DNA from: an uncultured Spirochaetaceae bacterium
Lineage (GTDB): Bacteria; Spirochaetota; Spirochaetia; Treponematales; Treponemataceae
Assembly (NCBI GenBank): GCA_902785455.1
Contig: CACZYY010000005.1
Coordinates: 1-64,000 of the forward strand
Direction: 5' to 3'
DNA length: 64,000 nucleotides
Part shown: piece after piece, positions 25,714 through 34,900 of the stretch
Numbering within the stretch: position 1 is the first letter of the stretch
Layout of the letters: each line of letters starts with the position of its first letter
Notes under the pieces: model-generated
What the model was told of the DNA's origin: nothing
The model's database searches: none
The model's input: the letters and a program-made list of their open reading frames with translations, nothing else
Position numbers and translations under genes: made by a program

Positions 25714-27638
25714 TAGTCCCAATGAAAAAAATCTCGCTCGTAGTTCTTGAGAACGAAAGGCGGGAAGCACTTAAAAATTTGAGAAAACTCGGTGTGCTTC
25801 ATGTCGAGGAAGTTTCTGGTTCAAGTGAAGAACTTTCTTCTTACAAACTCCAGAACTCAACGATTGAAAAGGCACTTGGAATTCTCACTGAAATCAAGCT
25901 CGGCAAAAAAGAGGCTCCAAAGCAGACTCTAATCGGTAAGGAAGCGGCTTTCGACATCGCAAAGAAGGTCATTGCCCTCACCGAAGAAAAAAAGACCTGC
26001 TTTGACAGAATCACTGCCGATTCAGTGGAGCTAGAGCGTTTTACAAAATGGGGCGGGGTAAATCCTGCTGATTTTGCAGAGCTTTCAGAAAAAGGCTTGA
26101 ACCTGGCTCTCTACGAAATTCCGGGCGATAAATACGCTCTGATTGGAGAAGAGGCACGTACAATCGTTCTTGGAAAAGACAAGAGTGAAATCAGATTCGT
26201 TCTGGTTAGCGAAAAGCCTTTCGTTGTGAACGAGCGGCCTGCAGGAATCCCTGCAGAAGCATATCAGGTTCCGCTTCCACGACTCTCAACCGCTGATTTG
26301 CAGAAAGAAATTTCTGATTCAAAGAAGAGAATCGTTGAGATTGACTCTGAGCTTAAGTCTTCAGTTCAGTACAAGGACTCGCTCAAATCTTCTACCGGTG
26401 CTATCGCAAAGGACATTGAGCTTGAGAACTTGTATTCGGGTATGGGAATCGAAGAAAAGCTTTCATGGATTACAGGCTTCGTTCCTGTCGATTCAATGGC
26501 AGCTTTCGAATCGTTCGCAAAACAGCAGAAATGGGCTTATGCTGCCAGCGACCCGGCCGAAGACGACAATGTTCCTACAAAACTCAAGAACAACAAGCTC
26601 GTAAGTTTGATTTATCCTCTTACGGACTTCCTGGGAACAGTTCCCGGCTATCACGAATACGATATTTCGGGCTGGTTCCTTGCTTTCTTCACTATCTTCT
26701 TCGGAATGATTTTCGGAGACGGTGGATACGGTGCATTGGTCACTGCCGTTGCGTTAATCTTCATTTTGAAGAGCGTTTTCGGCGGCAAAAAGGTTCCTCC
26801 GATGCTTGGTCTTGTCCTTCTTCTGGGCGTGGCTACTATGGTCTGGGGAGCGGTCACATGTACCTGGTTCGGCTTGCAGCCTGAGCAGCTTCCAGAATGG
26901 ATCGTCGCTCTTTCTGTTCCGCCGATTTCAAACGCATACGCTGATGTTCAGTGGCTTCCATTCTGGACAACTGATACTTCTTGCGGCACTCTGGGAACTG
27001 CCCAGAACCTTCAGATTTTCTGCTTTACGCTTGCTCTTATTCAGCTTTGCGTGGCTCATCTTAAGGGAATGGCACGATACATCAAGGACAAGGCTCACAG
27101 GCTTAAGTTCCTGGGTGAATTCGGTTCATTCGTGCAGCTTATCGGTATGTACTGGGTTGTTCTTTCAATGGTCGTTGACGGAAATGTCTTCCCTCTCATG
27201 GGCGGAGATGTTTACGGTCTTCCATGGGGAACAATTTCAATCGCGATGGTCGGCGGTGGATTTGCATTCAGCTTCGTTTTCGCAAACTACGAAGGAAGCG
27301 TCGTTAAGTCAATCCTTGAGAGCGTAAAGAACATCATCTCGGTTTTGCTGGGAGTGGTCAATGTGTTCTCTGACATCGTATCTTACATCCGATTGTGGGC
27401 TGTCGGTCTGGCAGGAGCCGCAATTTCTGGCACGGTAAACACTTTCGCAGGCCCATTGGTTGGGCACGCGGCATTGTTCATCGTTCTAATCATATTGCTT
27501 GTTTTTGGTCATGGCTTGAACATGATTTTGAACTTGCTTTCGGTTATTGTCCACGGCGTTCGTTTGAATACGCTCGAATTCTCAAATCACTTGGGAATGA
27601 GCTGGGCAGGATTTAAGTATGAACCGCTCAAAGAGTAG
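25710..27638 (+). CDS. atpI: V-type ATP synthase subunit I (a-type)
   Basis: Membrane stator subunit of 642 residues. The N-terminal cytoplasmic half (about 1-320) has coiled-coil segments; the C-terminal half has about seven to eight membrane helices. The ion-path helix carries the essential arginine in DIVSYIRLWAVGLAGAAIS (about 553-571), preceded by FGMIFGDGGYG (about 330-340). It contacts the K ring. The start overlaps subunit D. Confidence 0.93.
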   Translation: MIVPMKKISLVVLENERREALKNLRKLGVLHVEEVSGSSEELSSYKLQNSTIEKALGILTEIKLGKKEAPKQTLIGKEAAFDIAKKVIALTEEKKTCFDRITADSVELERFTKWGGVNPADFAELSEKGLNLALYEIPGDKYALIGEEARTIVLGKDKSEIRFVLVSEKPFVVNERPAGIPAEAYQVPLPRLSTADLQKEISDSKKRIVEIDSELKSSVQYKDSLKSSTGAIAKDIELENLYSGMGIEEKLSWITGFVPVDSMAAFESFAKQQKWAYAASDPAEDDNVPTKLKNNKLVSLIYPLTDFLGTVPGYHEYDISGWFLAFFTIFFGMIFGDGGYGALVTAVALIFILKSVFGGKKVPPMLGLVLLLGVATMVWGAVTCTWFGLQPEQLPEWIVALSVPPISNAYADVQWLPFWTTDTSCGTLGTAQNLQIFCFTLALIQLCVAHLKGMARYIKDKAHRLKFLGEFGSFVQLIGMYWVVLSMVVDGNVFPLMGGDVYGLPWGTISIAMVGGGFAFSFVFANYEGSVVKSILESVKNIISVLLGVVNVFSDIVSYIRLWAVGLAGAAISGTVNTFAGPLVGHAALFIVLIILLVFGHGLNMILNLLSVIVHGVRLNTLEFSNHLGMSWAGFKYEPLKE

Positions 27639-27729
27639 GGCGATTTATATAGATAAAATTAAATGTGATTTTGCTTCTTGAATGAAGCAGAATCATCATA
27701 AAATGAAAATTCTTTCATAGGAGAAAATT

Positions 27730-28161
27730 ATGAATTTTGGAATGATTGGTGCAGGTCTTGTAATGGGTATTGCAGCTATTGGTTCTGCAATCGGTATCGG
27801 TATCGCAGGTCAGGGCGCAATTGGTGCATGGAAACGCTGTTTTATGGCAAATAAACCGGCTCCATTCATCTTGACTGTCTTCGCAGGTGCTCCACTTACA
27901 CAGACAATCTACGGCTTCCTTCTTATGCAGCAGATGGCGGCATCTTCAAAAATCGCTGAGAACCCATTGTTCTTCCTCGGTCTTGGTATTGCAGCAGGTC
28001 TTGCAATGTGTTTCTCTGCTATCGCACAGGGAAAAGCTGGTGCAGCAGGCAGCGACGCTCTTGGTGAGACAGGAAAAGGTTTCTCTAACTACATCATGGT
28101 TGTAGGTCTTTGTGAAACTGTAGCCTTGTTCGCAATGGTATTCGGAATGATTCAATGTTAA
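27730..28161 (+). CDS. atpK: V-type ATP synthase subunit K, sodium-type rotor ring
   Basis: Proteolipid rotor subunit, 143 residues with four helices in two hairpins, as in Enterococcus hirae NtpK. Sodium ligands of NtpK (Thr64, Gln65, Tyr68, Gln110, Glu139) have matching residues here: Thr57, Gln58 and Tyr61 in PLTQTIYGF, Gln100 in SAIAQGKAG, and Glu129 in GLCETVALF. The Gln-Glu spacing (29) is identical. This indicates a Na+-translocating rather than H+-translocating enzyme. It is the last gene of the operon and its stop codon overlaps a terminator. Confidence 0.93.
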   Translation: MNFGMIGAGLVMGIAAIGSAIGIGIAGQGAIGAWKRCFMANKPAPFILTVFAGAPLTQTIYGFLLMQQMAASSKIAENPLFFLGLGIAAGLAMCFSAIAQGKAGAAGSDALGETGKGFSNYIMVVGLCETVALFAMVFGMIQC

Positions 28162-28188
28162 AAAAATTACATCCTGTAATTTTTTTAA
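28159..28188 (+). terminator. Terminator of the V-ATPase operon
   Basis: AAAAAAATTACA pairs with TGTAATTTTTTT around TCC. The hairpin starts at the atpK stop codon. Confidence 0.7.
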
Positions 28189-28193
28189 CTGAC

Positions 28194-28233
28194 GAGAATT
28201 TTCTGTTCACCTAAAGGCAAACAGAAAATTCTC
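28194..28233. repeat. Perfect 14-bp inverted repeat
   Basis: GAGAATTTTCTGTT and AACAGAAAATTCTC are exact complements separated by 12 nt. There is no T-run, so the role is unclear; it sits between two terminators. Confidence 0.7.
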
Positions 28234-28242
28234 TCGGCTTTG

Positions 28243-28272
28243 CCCCTGCATCCATGCAGGGGATTTTTTTTC
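28243..28272 (+). terminator. Second, strong terminator after the V-ATPase operon
   Basis: CCCCTGCA/TGCAGGGG around a 4-nt loop, then A and nine T interrupted once. Confidence 0.85.
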
Positions 28273-28300
28273 TTCACGTCGACAACCTGTCGAAAATCTC

Positions 28301-28392
28301 GCGGTGAACAAGTTCAAGCGAGTTTTTGTCGCAACCCCAACTCCAGCCGTCATTTTTTTTGCATTTTCGGGCTTATGTCACACTGTATCATT
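28301..28392 (+). repeat. Dispersed repeat family A, copy 2
   Basis: Starts GCGGTGAACAAGTTCAAGCG, contains CAACCCCAACTCC, a T-run with GCATTTTCGGGCTT, and ends CACTGTATCATT. It shares block order and much sequence with copy 3 just downstream, and its first half with the inverted copy at 15084-15154. The roughly 500-nt gap between atpK and tRNA-Leu contains no credible gene. Confidence 0.8.
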
Positions 28393-28413
28393 TCAAAAAC
28401 TGGCATAGGATTT

Positions 28414-28580
28414 GAGGTGAACAAGTTCATAGGGAGCGACGGCGAAACCGGCAAAAGTCGTGAGGAGACTTTTGAGCGAGTCTCCGAGCAGCTGTGCTGC
28501 GAAGGGCGACCTTTTGCCAGAACCCCGACTCCGACCACCTTTTTTTTGCTTTTTCGGGCTTCTTTTAGCACTGTATCATT
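28414..28580 (+). repeat. Dispersed repeat family A, copy 3
   Basis: Begins GAGGTGAACAAGTTCAT, carries an extra internal block (about 28430-28510), then repeats AACCCCGACTCCGACC, a T-run with GCTTTTTCGGGCTT and CACTGTATCATT as in copy 2. It forms a direct tandem with copy 2. Confidence 0.8.
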
Positions 28581-28635
28581 CACAGAATACTTACATAGTT
28601 TTGCCAGAATACTGGCACAGAAGGGACAGGAGAAA

Positions 28636-28664
28636 TTGACAAGGATTGGATTTTTCTATAGAAT
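28636..28664 (+). promoter_or_regulatory. Promoter of tRNA-Leu
   Basis: TTGACA, 17-nt spacer, TAGAAT; the -10 box ends 20 nt before the tRNA. Confidence 0.85.
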
Positions 28665-28684
28665 AGAATAACAATTTTTGATTC

Positions 28685-28768
28685 GCCCGGGTGGCGGAAT
28701 TGGCAGACGCGCTAGGTTCAGGTCCTAGTGAGGGCAACTTCATAGGGGTTCAAGTCCCCTTCCGGGCA
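28685..28768 (+). tRNA. tRNA-Leu (anticodon CAG)
   Basis: An 84-nt class II tRNA with a long variable arm. The acceptor arm GCCCGGG pairs with TCCGGGC, the anticodon stem CTAGG/CCTAG holds loop TTCAGGT (CAG), and the T-loop is a normal TTCAAGT. CCA is not encoded. Confidence 0.96.
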
Positions 28769-28775
28769 AAAAAAT

Positions 28776-28801
28776 GGCTTCCTTTTTAGGAAGCTTTTTT
28801 A
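28776..28801 (+). terminator. Terminator of tRNA-Leu
   Basis: GCTTCC/GGAAGC stem with a 6-nt loop, followed by six T. Confidence 0.85.
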
Positions 28802-28822
28802 TTTCTGTGCGATTTTAGAATT

Positions 28823-29215
28823 TTATGAAATTTCAAGATATTTCATGGCACAACATACAAAAAGCACTAAAATTCCAACAATTGCAAAGAACGACCAGAT
28901 TGGAAGCGAACCGTCTGCGGTTTTGCTTCGGGTGCTGGCTGGATTTCGAGAATTAATTGCGCTTAATAATGCTTTTTTTGATTTGCGGCTTGCTTTTGTT
29001 TCTTTTTGGCTTGGTGCGCTAATTTTTTGGCCGTGTCCTACTGCATAACCGCAAGTGGGGCAGCCGTTTGCGAATTTGCTCGGCATTCCTGTTGTGCCAC
29101 AAACCGGGCATCGTACTGATGAGAAGAATTTTCCACAATGTCTGCATACTCTTGCGTTTTGCGGAACTTCTGCACCACAGTTTTCGCAAAAGAATTTTGC
29201 TGATTGTTTTTTCAT
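28823..29215 (-). CDS. Zinc-ribbon membrane protein
   Basis: A 130-residue protein with two double-zinc-ribbon units in the N-terminal half: CENCG..CRHCG (about 10-27) and CPVCG..CPTCG (about 36-55). A basic Ser/Lys-rich linker follows (about 60-100) and then one C-terminal membrane helix (about 105-124). Tail-anchored zinc-ribbon proteins of this type are common; the function is not known. It lies 8 nt downstream of the receiver-domain gene on the same strand and is probably co-transcribed. Confidence 0.75.
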   Translation of the reverse strand: MKKQSAKFFCENCGAEVPQNARVCRHCGKFFSSVRCPVCGTTGMPSKFANGCPTCGYAVGHGQKISAPSQKETKASRKSKKALLSAINSRNPASTRSKTADGSLPIWSFFAIVGILVLFVCCAMKYLEIS

Positions 29216-29223
29216 TTTTAAGT

Positions 29224-30870
29224 TTAACTGATTTTTTTAATTGCCAAAGCAAGTTTTTTTGCATCATTTGACATTACTTCGGCAAAAACATTTTCTATTT
29301 TGTCATCAATTTTCATTGATGCGATGTCGATTTTTGTTCCAGGAGAAAGATTCATTATGAAATTTGGAATATCTGGAGTGAATTCAAGAACAAGACCATT
29401 ATAGTTACGTGCAACACCAGAGACCATTGCAAGTGTGATTGGATTTGTGAACACGAAAGCAACCGAAGTAGAGCTTGTGTCGAGTTTGAGAGCTTCAGCT
29501 TTTTCTTTTTGGTCTGCCTTATTTGCGTTCATTATTTCTGCAAGTTTATCTTCAATGCTCTGTTCATCAGCCATATTAGTTTCTCCTTCTTGATTTTCAG
29601 ATTCTTCTGGCTCGGCAGATTTTTCGTCCATTTGTTGGAAGGTTTGTTCTGCTTCATTGATTTCAGAAGTTCCGTCGGTTTGTTCTGTTTCTGTTATTTC
29701 AGCAGATTCAGAATCTTCTTCGGATGTTATTTCCGTATCATCAATTATATCATTGTTTTCAGATTCTTCAAAGTTATTTTCATCAAGAAGTTCTTTCAAT
29801 TCTTCAATGCCTGGAAGAGCCGTTGATTCTGATTCATCATAGGGCTCGTTCAATATAGCTTGAACCGTCGGTATCTCTTCGTTATCCGAAAGACGAAGCA
29901 TCTTATCAGCGATTTTCTCATCTTCGGCAATTTCTTCGAGTCTGTCTGCTGCTAAATCGTCACCTGTGATTTCTTCAAGACGATCTGCGGCTCGCTCATC
30001 ATTTTCAATTTCTTCGAGCCTGCTTGCTGCTTGTTCATCAGCTATGGCTTCTGCTTCTGCATCCTGAATTTCTTCAAGTGTCTGCTCTTCGCTTTCAAGC
30101 TGATTTTCATCGTTCGTTTCTTCGACCATGTTCGCAAGTTCATCGAAACTGTCTTCGTCGTTTACCTCTCCAAGTGGTTGTGTCGCTTCGACTTCGCTTG
30201 AAAGTTCATCGAAACTGTCTTCGGAATTTACCTCGCCAACTGGTTCTGTCGCCTCAACTTTATTTGAAAGTTCATCAAAGCTTTCTTCCTCGGTAGATTC
30301 TTCAATTTCAGATTCTTCGAGAATTTCTTTAATCGGTTTTTCTGATTCTTCTAGTTCATCAGATTTGTTTTCAGCAGAAATTGATTCTTCTGGCTTTTCC
30401 TGAACCTCTTCAATTTCTGCTTCGACGAATTTTTTTGCGTTCGGAACTAAATCATCCACGCTTATTTCTGATTGCTCTTCTTCTGTAAGGTAGCCGGAGA
30501 AAATATCATCTGCCTTTTTTAGAATTTCGCGGAGTTTATCCAGTCCTTCAACAGTTACGGAATCAAATGTTCCGCGAACATGGAGTGCTTCTGCCTTTTT
30601 ATGTTCTTCTTCATTAAAATTTTCATCTGTGTAAAGGATAATCTGTGGCTTATACTCTCCAAATCCAGCCGTTGCGTATTGTGCAAGCGTTTTCCAGTGA
30701 CGTGGATAGTCTCCTGTGCTCACGATTATCAGATGTGGTGCGATTTCTTCAATGTTGTCGAGCGCTTTCAAGAGCCAGGTGTAGACAATTGTATCATAAC
30801 CTGCGGCTTTGAGAACTTCCGAAATATTATTAATTGCCTTTTCGTCATCGGCTACAAGAAGCGCCTTCAT
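29224..30870 (-). CDS. Receiver-like protein with acidic repeat linker and PilZ-like C-terminus
   Basis: A 548-residue protein in three parts. Residues 1-120 look like a response-regulator receiver fold (MKALLVADDEKAINNISEVLKA, IIVSTGDYP) but without the usual phospho-acceptor context (STGD rather than xxDxxMP). Residues about 125-460 are extremely acidic and contain two sets of repeats: three copies of a 22-23-residue SFDELxxxVEATxPxGEV unit (about 197-262) and three copies of a 14-residue AADRLEEIxxDE unit (about 283-325). Residues about 465-548 form a beta-rich domain resembling PilZ. No kinase is adjacent. It may be a scaffold; this is inference. Confidence 0.65.
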   Translation of the reverse strand: MKALLVADDEKAINNISEVLKAAGYDTIVYTWLLKALDNIEEIAPHLIIVSTGDYPRHWKTLAQYATAGFGEYKPQIILYTDENFNEEEHKKAEALHVRGTFDSVTVEGLDKLREILKKADDIFSGYLTEEEQSEISVDDLVPNAKKFVEAEIEEVQEKPEESISAENKSDELEESEKPIKEILEESEIEESTEEESFDELSNKVEATEPVGEVNSEDSFDELSSEVEATQPLGEVNDEDSFDELANMVEETNDENQLESEEQTLEEIQDAEAEAIADEQAASRLEEIENDERAADRLEEITGDDLAADRLEEIAEDEKIADKMLRLSDNEEIPTVQAILNEPYDESESTALPGIEELKELLDENNFEESENNDIIDDTEITSEEDSESAEITETEQTDGTSEINEAEQTFQQMDEKSAEPEESENQEGETNMADEQSIEDKLAEIMNANKADQKEKAEALKLDTSSTSVAFVFTNPITLAMVSGVARNYNGLVLEFTPDIPNFIMNLSPGTKIDIASMKIDDKIENVFAEVMSNDAKKLALAIKKIS

Positions 30871-30918
30871 TTCTAAAACTCCATTTATGAAATCCCTTTT
30901 TACGAAGATCCGTTCCGT

Positions 30919-31902
30919 TTACTCCGTTCCGAGATTTGTCACAGAGTAATCGTAAATCTGCCAGATACCATCACGCTGCCGGAGTTTGTAAATGTACCTT
31001 TTTTTCTCGCTGAAATTCGGATATTTGAACCATTCGAGGACAGAAACTGCACCTTCTGTCTGTGAATAAGATGTATTTTCAATCTGGAAACGCTCTGGTA
31101 CACCTACGATGTCATAGTCGATTTTATTCTGCATGAGATCAGCTTTATAAGCCTGTAACATTCGGTTTCGCTCGTCAGCTGCTGCATTTTTGTATTTTCG
31201 GTTGACTTCACTGTTACGAATCATCATCTGCTCGATGTCCATGTATAGGAAGTACTGATCCCAAAGTGATTTCTGGCGTGCGATAATTGTCTGCTCAATT
31301 ACTTTATCAGGTGAAATTGCTTCTGGCTTCAAGAGAGAAGTTGTTTTGTTTTCAACTGGGAGTACGCTTGATGATGAAGCCGAAGGTGCCGGACGAATAT
31401 CAAGTGAGAGTCGGTTTGATGCGATTTCGATGATTTTTGATTTGTACAATTCTGGGTAGAATCTCATTTCGAGATAGTAAATCGATGGTTCATCAATCTG
31501 AATGTAGTCCTTGACGTTTTCGATGAAAGAATAAGTCTCGCCTGGCTCAATTGCAAGCTCTCGGAAGTAGACTGTCTGGTTTGTCGAGCGTTTGATTACC
31601 AGATCTTTTGTGCTTGGAAGAGTCGTGTTTTTGATTGTATAGGCAAAAAAGTCCAGCGAGAACATTCGGTCGTCTGCGAGTTTGAATCTGAGTGTGTCCG
31701 TTCCTTTGTTTGTGATTGAGACGTCAACGTAAATCGGATTGTCTTCCTTGTTTCCGGGATAATACATCGTCCTGTCATAAAAACGAATTGCCACGGATGC
31801 TTTTGAGTAGTCCTGATTGTTTATTGAGTTTGATTTCTGCGCAAAAGCGAACTGTGCAAAGAGTGTAAAACTTGCTATAATAGAAAAAAGAATGCGTTTC
31901 AA
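30919..31902 (-). CDS. Exported hypothetical protein
   Basis: A 327-residue protein with a clear signal peptide (MKRILFSIIASFTLFAQFAFA). The N-terminal half is beta-rich with an Ig-like look (VDVSITNKGTDTLRFKL; RELAIEPGETYSF). The middle has a Ser-rich linker, and the C-terminal half is helical then beta-rich (WFKYPNFSEKKRYIYKLRQRDGIWQIYDYSV), like an NTF2/SnoaL-type fold. I do not recognise a named family. It is divergent from mfd, sharing a 50-nt intergenic region. Confidence 0.7.
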   Translation of the reverse strand: MKRILFSIIASFTLFAQFAFAQKSNSINNQDYSKASVAIRFYDRTMYYPGNKEDNPIYVDVSITNKGTDTLRFKLADDRMFSLDFFAYTIKNTTLPSTKDLVIKRSTNQTVYFRELAIEPGETYSFIENVKDYIQIDEPSIYYLEMRFYPELYKSKIIEIASNRLSLDIRPAPSASSSSVLPVENKTTSLLKPEAISPDKVIEQTIIARQKSLWDQYFLYMDIEQMMIRNSEVNRKYKNAAADERNRMLQAYKADLMQNKIDYDIVGVPERFQIENTSYSQTEGAVSVLEWFKYPNFSEKKRYIYKLRQRDGIWQIYDYSVTNLGTE

Positions 31903-31952
31903 CTGCTTCTCCTTATTTTAAAGATATTCAATTATATTATCGGAATGTTTGC

Positions 31953-34900
31953 ATGAAATCATTATTAACAAATTATCTTCTTTCTGTAACAAACGGATGG
32001 AATGATTTTCTTTCTGATGTAAAAAATCTCGCTTCCGGGCAATATTTCCCTGCAGAAATTGAGGGTGTTTCTCTTACTTCTTCAAATTTTCTTACGGCAC
32101 ACTATATTGATTTTGTTCGCTCTTGGATTCTTTCTTCATTGCAATATAATGCCACAGGCCGCTATTCTCAGTCTCAGCAAGTTGGGGGAGTTTCGTCTCT
32201 TTCGGCTTCTTCGCTTGATTTTGTAGTTGTTGTTCCTACCGAAAAGGAAGCCCTTGATTTGACTCAGGATTTTCAGACTTCTTTTGGTGCATCAGTTGAA
32301 ATTTTTACTCTGCCGTGGTGGGGACTTGTTCCTTACCGCGCGAGTGCTGTTGGTTCGGCAGTCTTTGGGCAGCGTTCCGGCGTTCTTTCAAGGCTTGCTT
32401 ATCAGGCACGTTCACTGAATGCGAACACAAAGCCTCGTGTTTTTATAATCACGCAGCGCTCCTTGCAAACTCCGCTTCCTTCACCAGAATATATCCGTTC
32501 TCTTGTGTTCAATTTACACAAAGGTTTGCAGAACGATCCTGCTGATTTGGCAGAAAAACTTGCTTCTTTGGGCTATATCCGTGTTCCAAAAGTCGGTGTT
32601 CCGGGGGAATTTACGCTTCGTGGCGAAGTCCTTGATGTTTTTACTCCTGGCGAAGAGAATCCGACTCGAATTTTATTTGATTTTGATGAAATTTCTTCTA
32701 TAAAATCATTCGATGTTGAAAGTCAGTCCACAAAAGAAGTCCGGGATAATCTTTTGGTTTACCCGATGAAAGAAGTCGTGTGGAATGAAGAGCTTGTAGG
32801 GCGGCTGGAAAAGCTTTTTGAAAGATTCGGCTCAAATGTTGATTCCGATGACCAGACTATTTTTCTTGCCCTTACAGAAGAGGCAGAGCTTGCTAAGAAA
32901 AAATTGCTTGAAGAACTTAGGGCTGGCAAAGAAAGTGAAGGTGAGGAGCTTTTTTACGGTGCGCTCTGGGGAAAAAAATATACTCTTTTTGATTATATTT
33001 CACCGGATACAACGGTATTTTTCTATGATTATGACCGTCTCAACAATATGCAGGAAAATTTCGACCGCGAATATGCCGGTATGTATCGGACTGCCCGACA
33101 GAACTTTCCTGTTCTTCCTCCGAGTGAAATGTTTCTTCCTTTTGATGTCGTTTCAAAAATGCATGAGAACCGCATTTCTTTCCGTACATTGCACACTGAG
33201 ACCGATGAAGAGGAAAATGCGAATGAGGATGTTAATTTCTTTAAAATTGAATGTGAGCCGCCAAAAAGTTTCTTTGGAAACATCAATTATTTAAAAGAAC
33301 AGCTTGAAGACTTGCAGAGCGAGGGCTGGAAGATTTTTGTCTTTGCCGACAACGAAAACCAGTCTCTTCGTATCAAAGAAATTCTCAAAAATTATATCGA
33401 TAAGCCGAGTGAAGGCGAATATTTAGAGCGTCTCAACAAAAATGCCAAAAAAGGAATCCCATATTATCCTCTGGTCGTTTATCCAAAGGCAATTACAGCG
33501 GGTTTCGGTATTTCAGAGACTAAAACCCTTGTAATTCAGGAAAATGAGATTTTCGGGCGGCGAAAGCATGTTCCCAAGTCAATCCGAAGCGCAAAATCTC
33601 AGGCGATTGATACATTTGTCGAGCTTAACGAGGGCGATTTTGTCGTTCACGTTAATTACGGCATCGGAATTTTCCGTGGAATCCAGCGCGTCAAGGCAAT
33701 GGGGAACGAGCGCGATTACATCAAGCTTGAATATGCTGACGAAGAATTTGCTTTCGTTCCGATTGAGCAGGTCAATCTTGTTCAGCGTTACATCGGAAAC
33801 GAGGGCGATAACCCCCGACTTGACCGAATCGGCTCAAAATCATGGGAAAACCGCAAGAATAAGGCCAAGAAAGCGGTCGAGGATCTGGCAGAAAAGCTTA
33901 TTGCCTTGTACAGCCGCAGAAAGGCCAGCCGGGGCTTCCCATTCCCAAAAGACGGAGAGTGGCAGACAGCCTTTGAGGCGGCTTTCCCGTACGAGGACAC
34001 GCCAGATCAGTTCAACGTCTCAAAAGAAATCAAGGCAGACATGGAAAAGCCAGTTCCTATGGACAGGTTGGTTTGTGGAGACGTTGGCTACGGAAAGACA
34101 GAGATTGCAATGCGCGCGGCTTTCAAGGCTGTTATGGGCGGAAAGCAGGTCGCATTCCTTGCTCCGACCACGATTCTGGCAGAGCAGCATTATGAATCCT
34201 GTGTGGAGCGATTTGCGAATTTCCCGGTTACGATTGCGCAGCTTTCACGTTTCGTAAGCCCGGCTGAGCAGAAAAAGATTATCGCAAAAGTTGCGGCTGG
34301 TGAAGTTGACATTCTTGTGGGAACTCACCGGATTATCCAGAAAGATGTCGTTTTTAAAGATTTGGGACTCATGATTATCGACGAGGAACAGCGGTTCGGC
34401 GTTAAGGATAAGGAAAAACTCAAGACCATGAAGGCAAATATTGATTCTCTTGCCATGAGTGCGACTCCGATTCCGCGAACCCTTCACATGAGTCTTTTGA
34501 AAATCCGTGATATGTCTCTTTTGACAACGCCTCCTCAGACCAGAAAGCCGATTGAGACGATTGTTGACGCTTACACGGAAGAGCGCGTGGCAAAGGCAAT
34601 CAGGCAGGAAGTCGAGCGTGGTGGGCAGGTTTTCTATCTTCATAACCGTGTAGAAACCCTTGAAGATGTTCGGCGTAAATTGCAGCAGATTGTTCCTGAG
34701 ATGATGATTGATGTCGCTCACGGACAGATGAGTGCTGAGGAGCTTGATGATATTTTCCGCCGCTTCAAGATGGGCGGTTTCCACATCCTTATTGCAACGA
34801 CGATTATCGAAAACGGCATCGATATTCCGAACGTAAATACAATTATCATTGACCGTGCGGACATGTACGGCGTAAGCCAGCTTTATCAACTCAGGGGCCG

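Noticed and set aside
28301-28580. A CRISPR-like array between atpK and tRNA-Leu
   Set aside because: There are only two imperfect long units, no regular spacers and no cas genes.
28240-28671. A 143-codon + strand ORF between atpK and tRNA-Leu
   Set aside because: It runs through a terminator and two repeat copies, has low-complexity content and no ribosome site.
29657-30403. Ser-rich + strand ORFs opposite the acidic repeat region
   Set aside because: They are shadows of the repetitive Glu/Asp codons on the other strand.
33544-34257. A 237-codon + strand ORF inside mfd
   Set aside because: It is in another frame of a clearly conserved gene and has no ribosome site.
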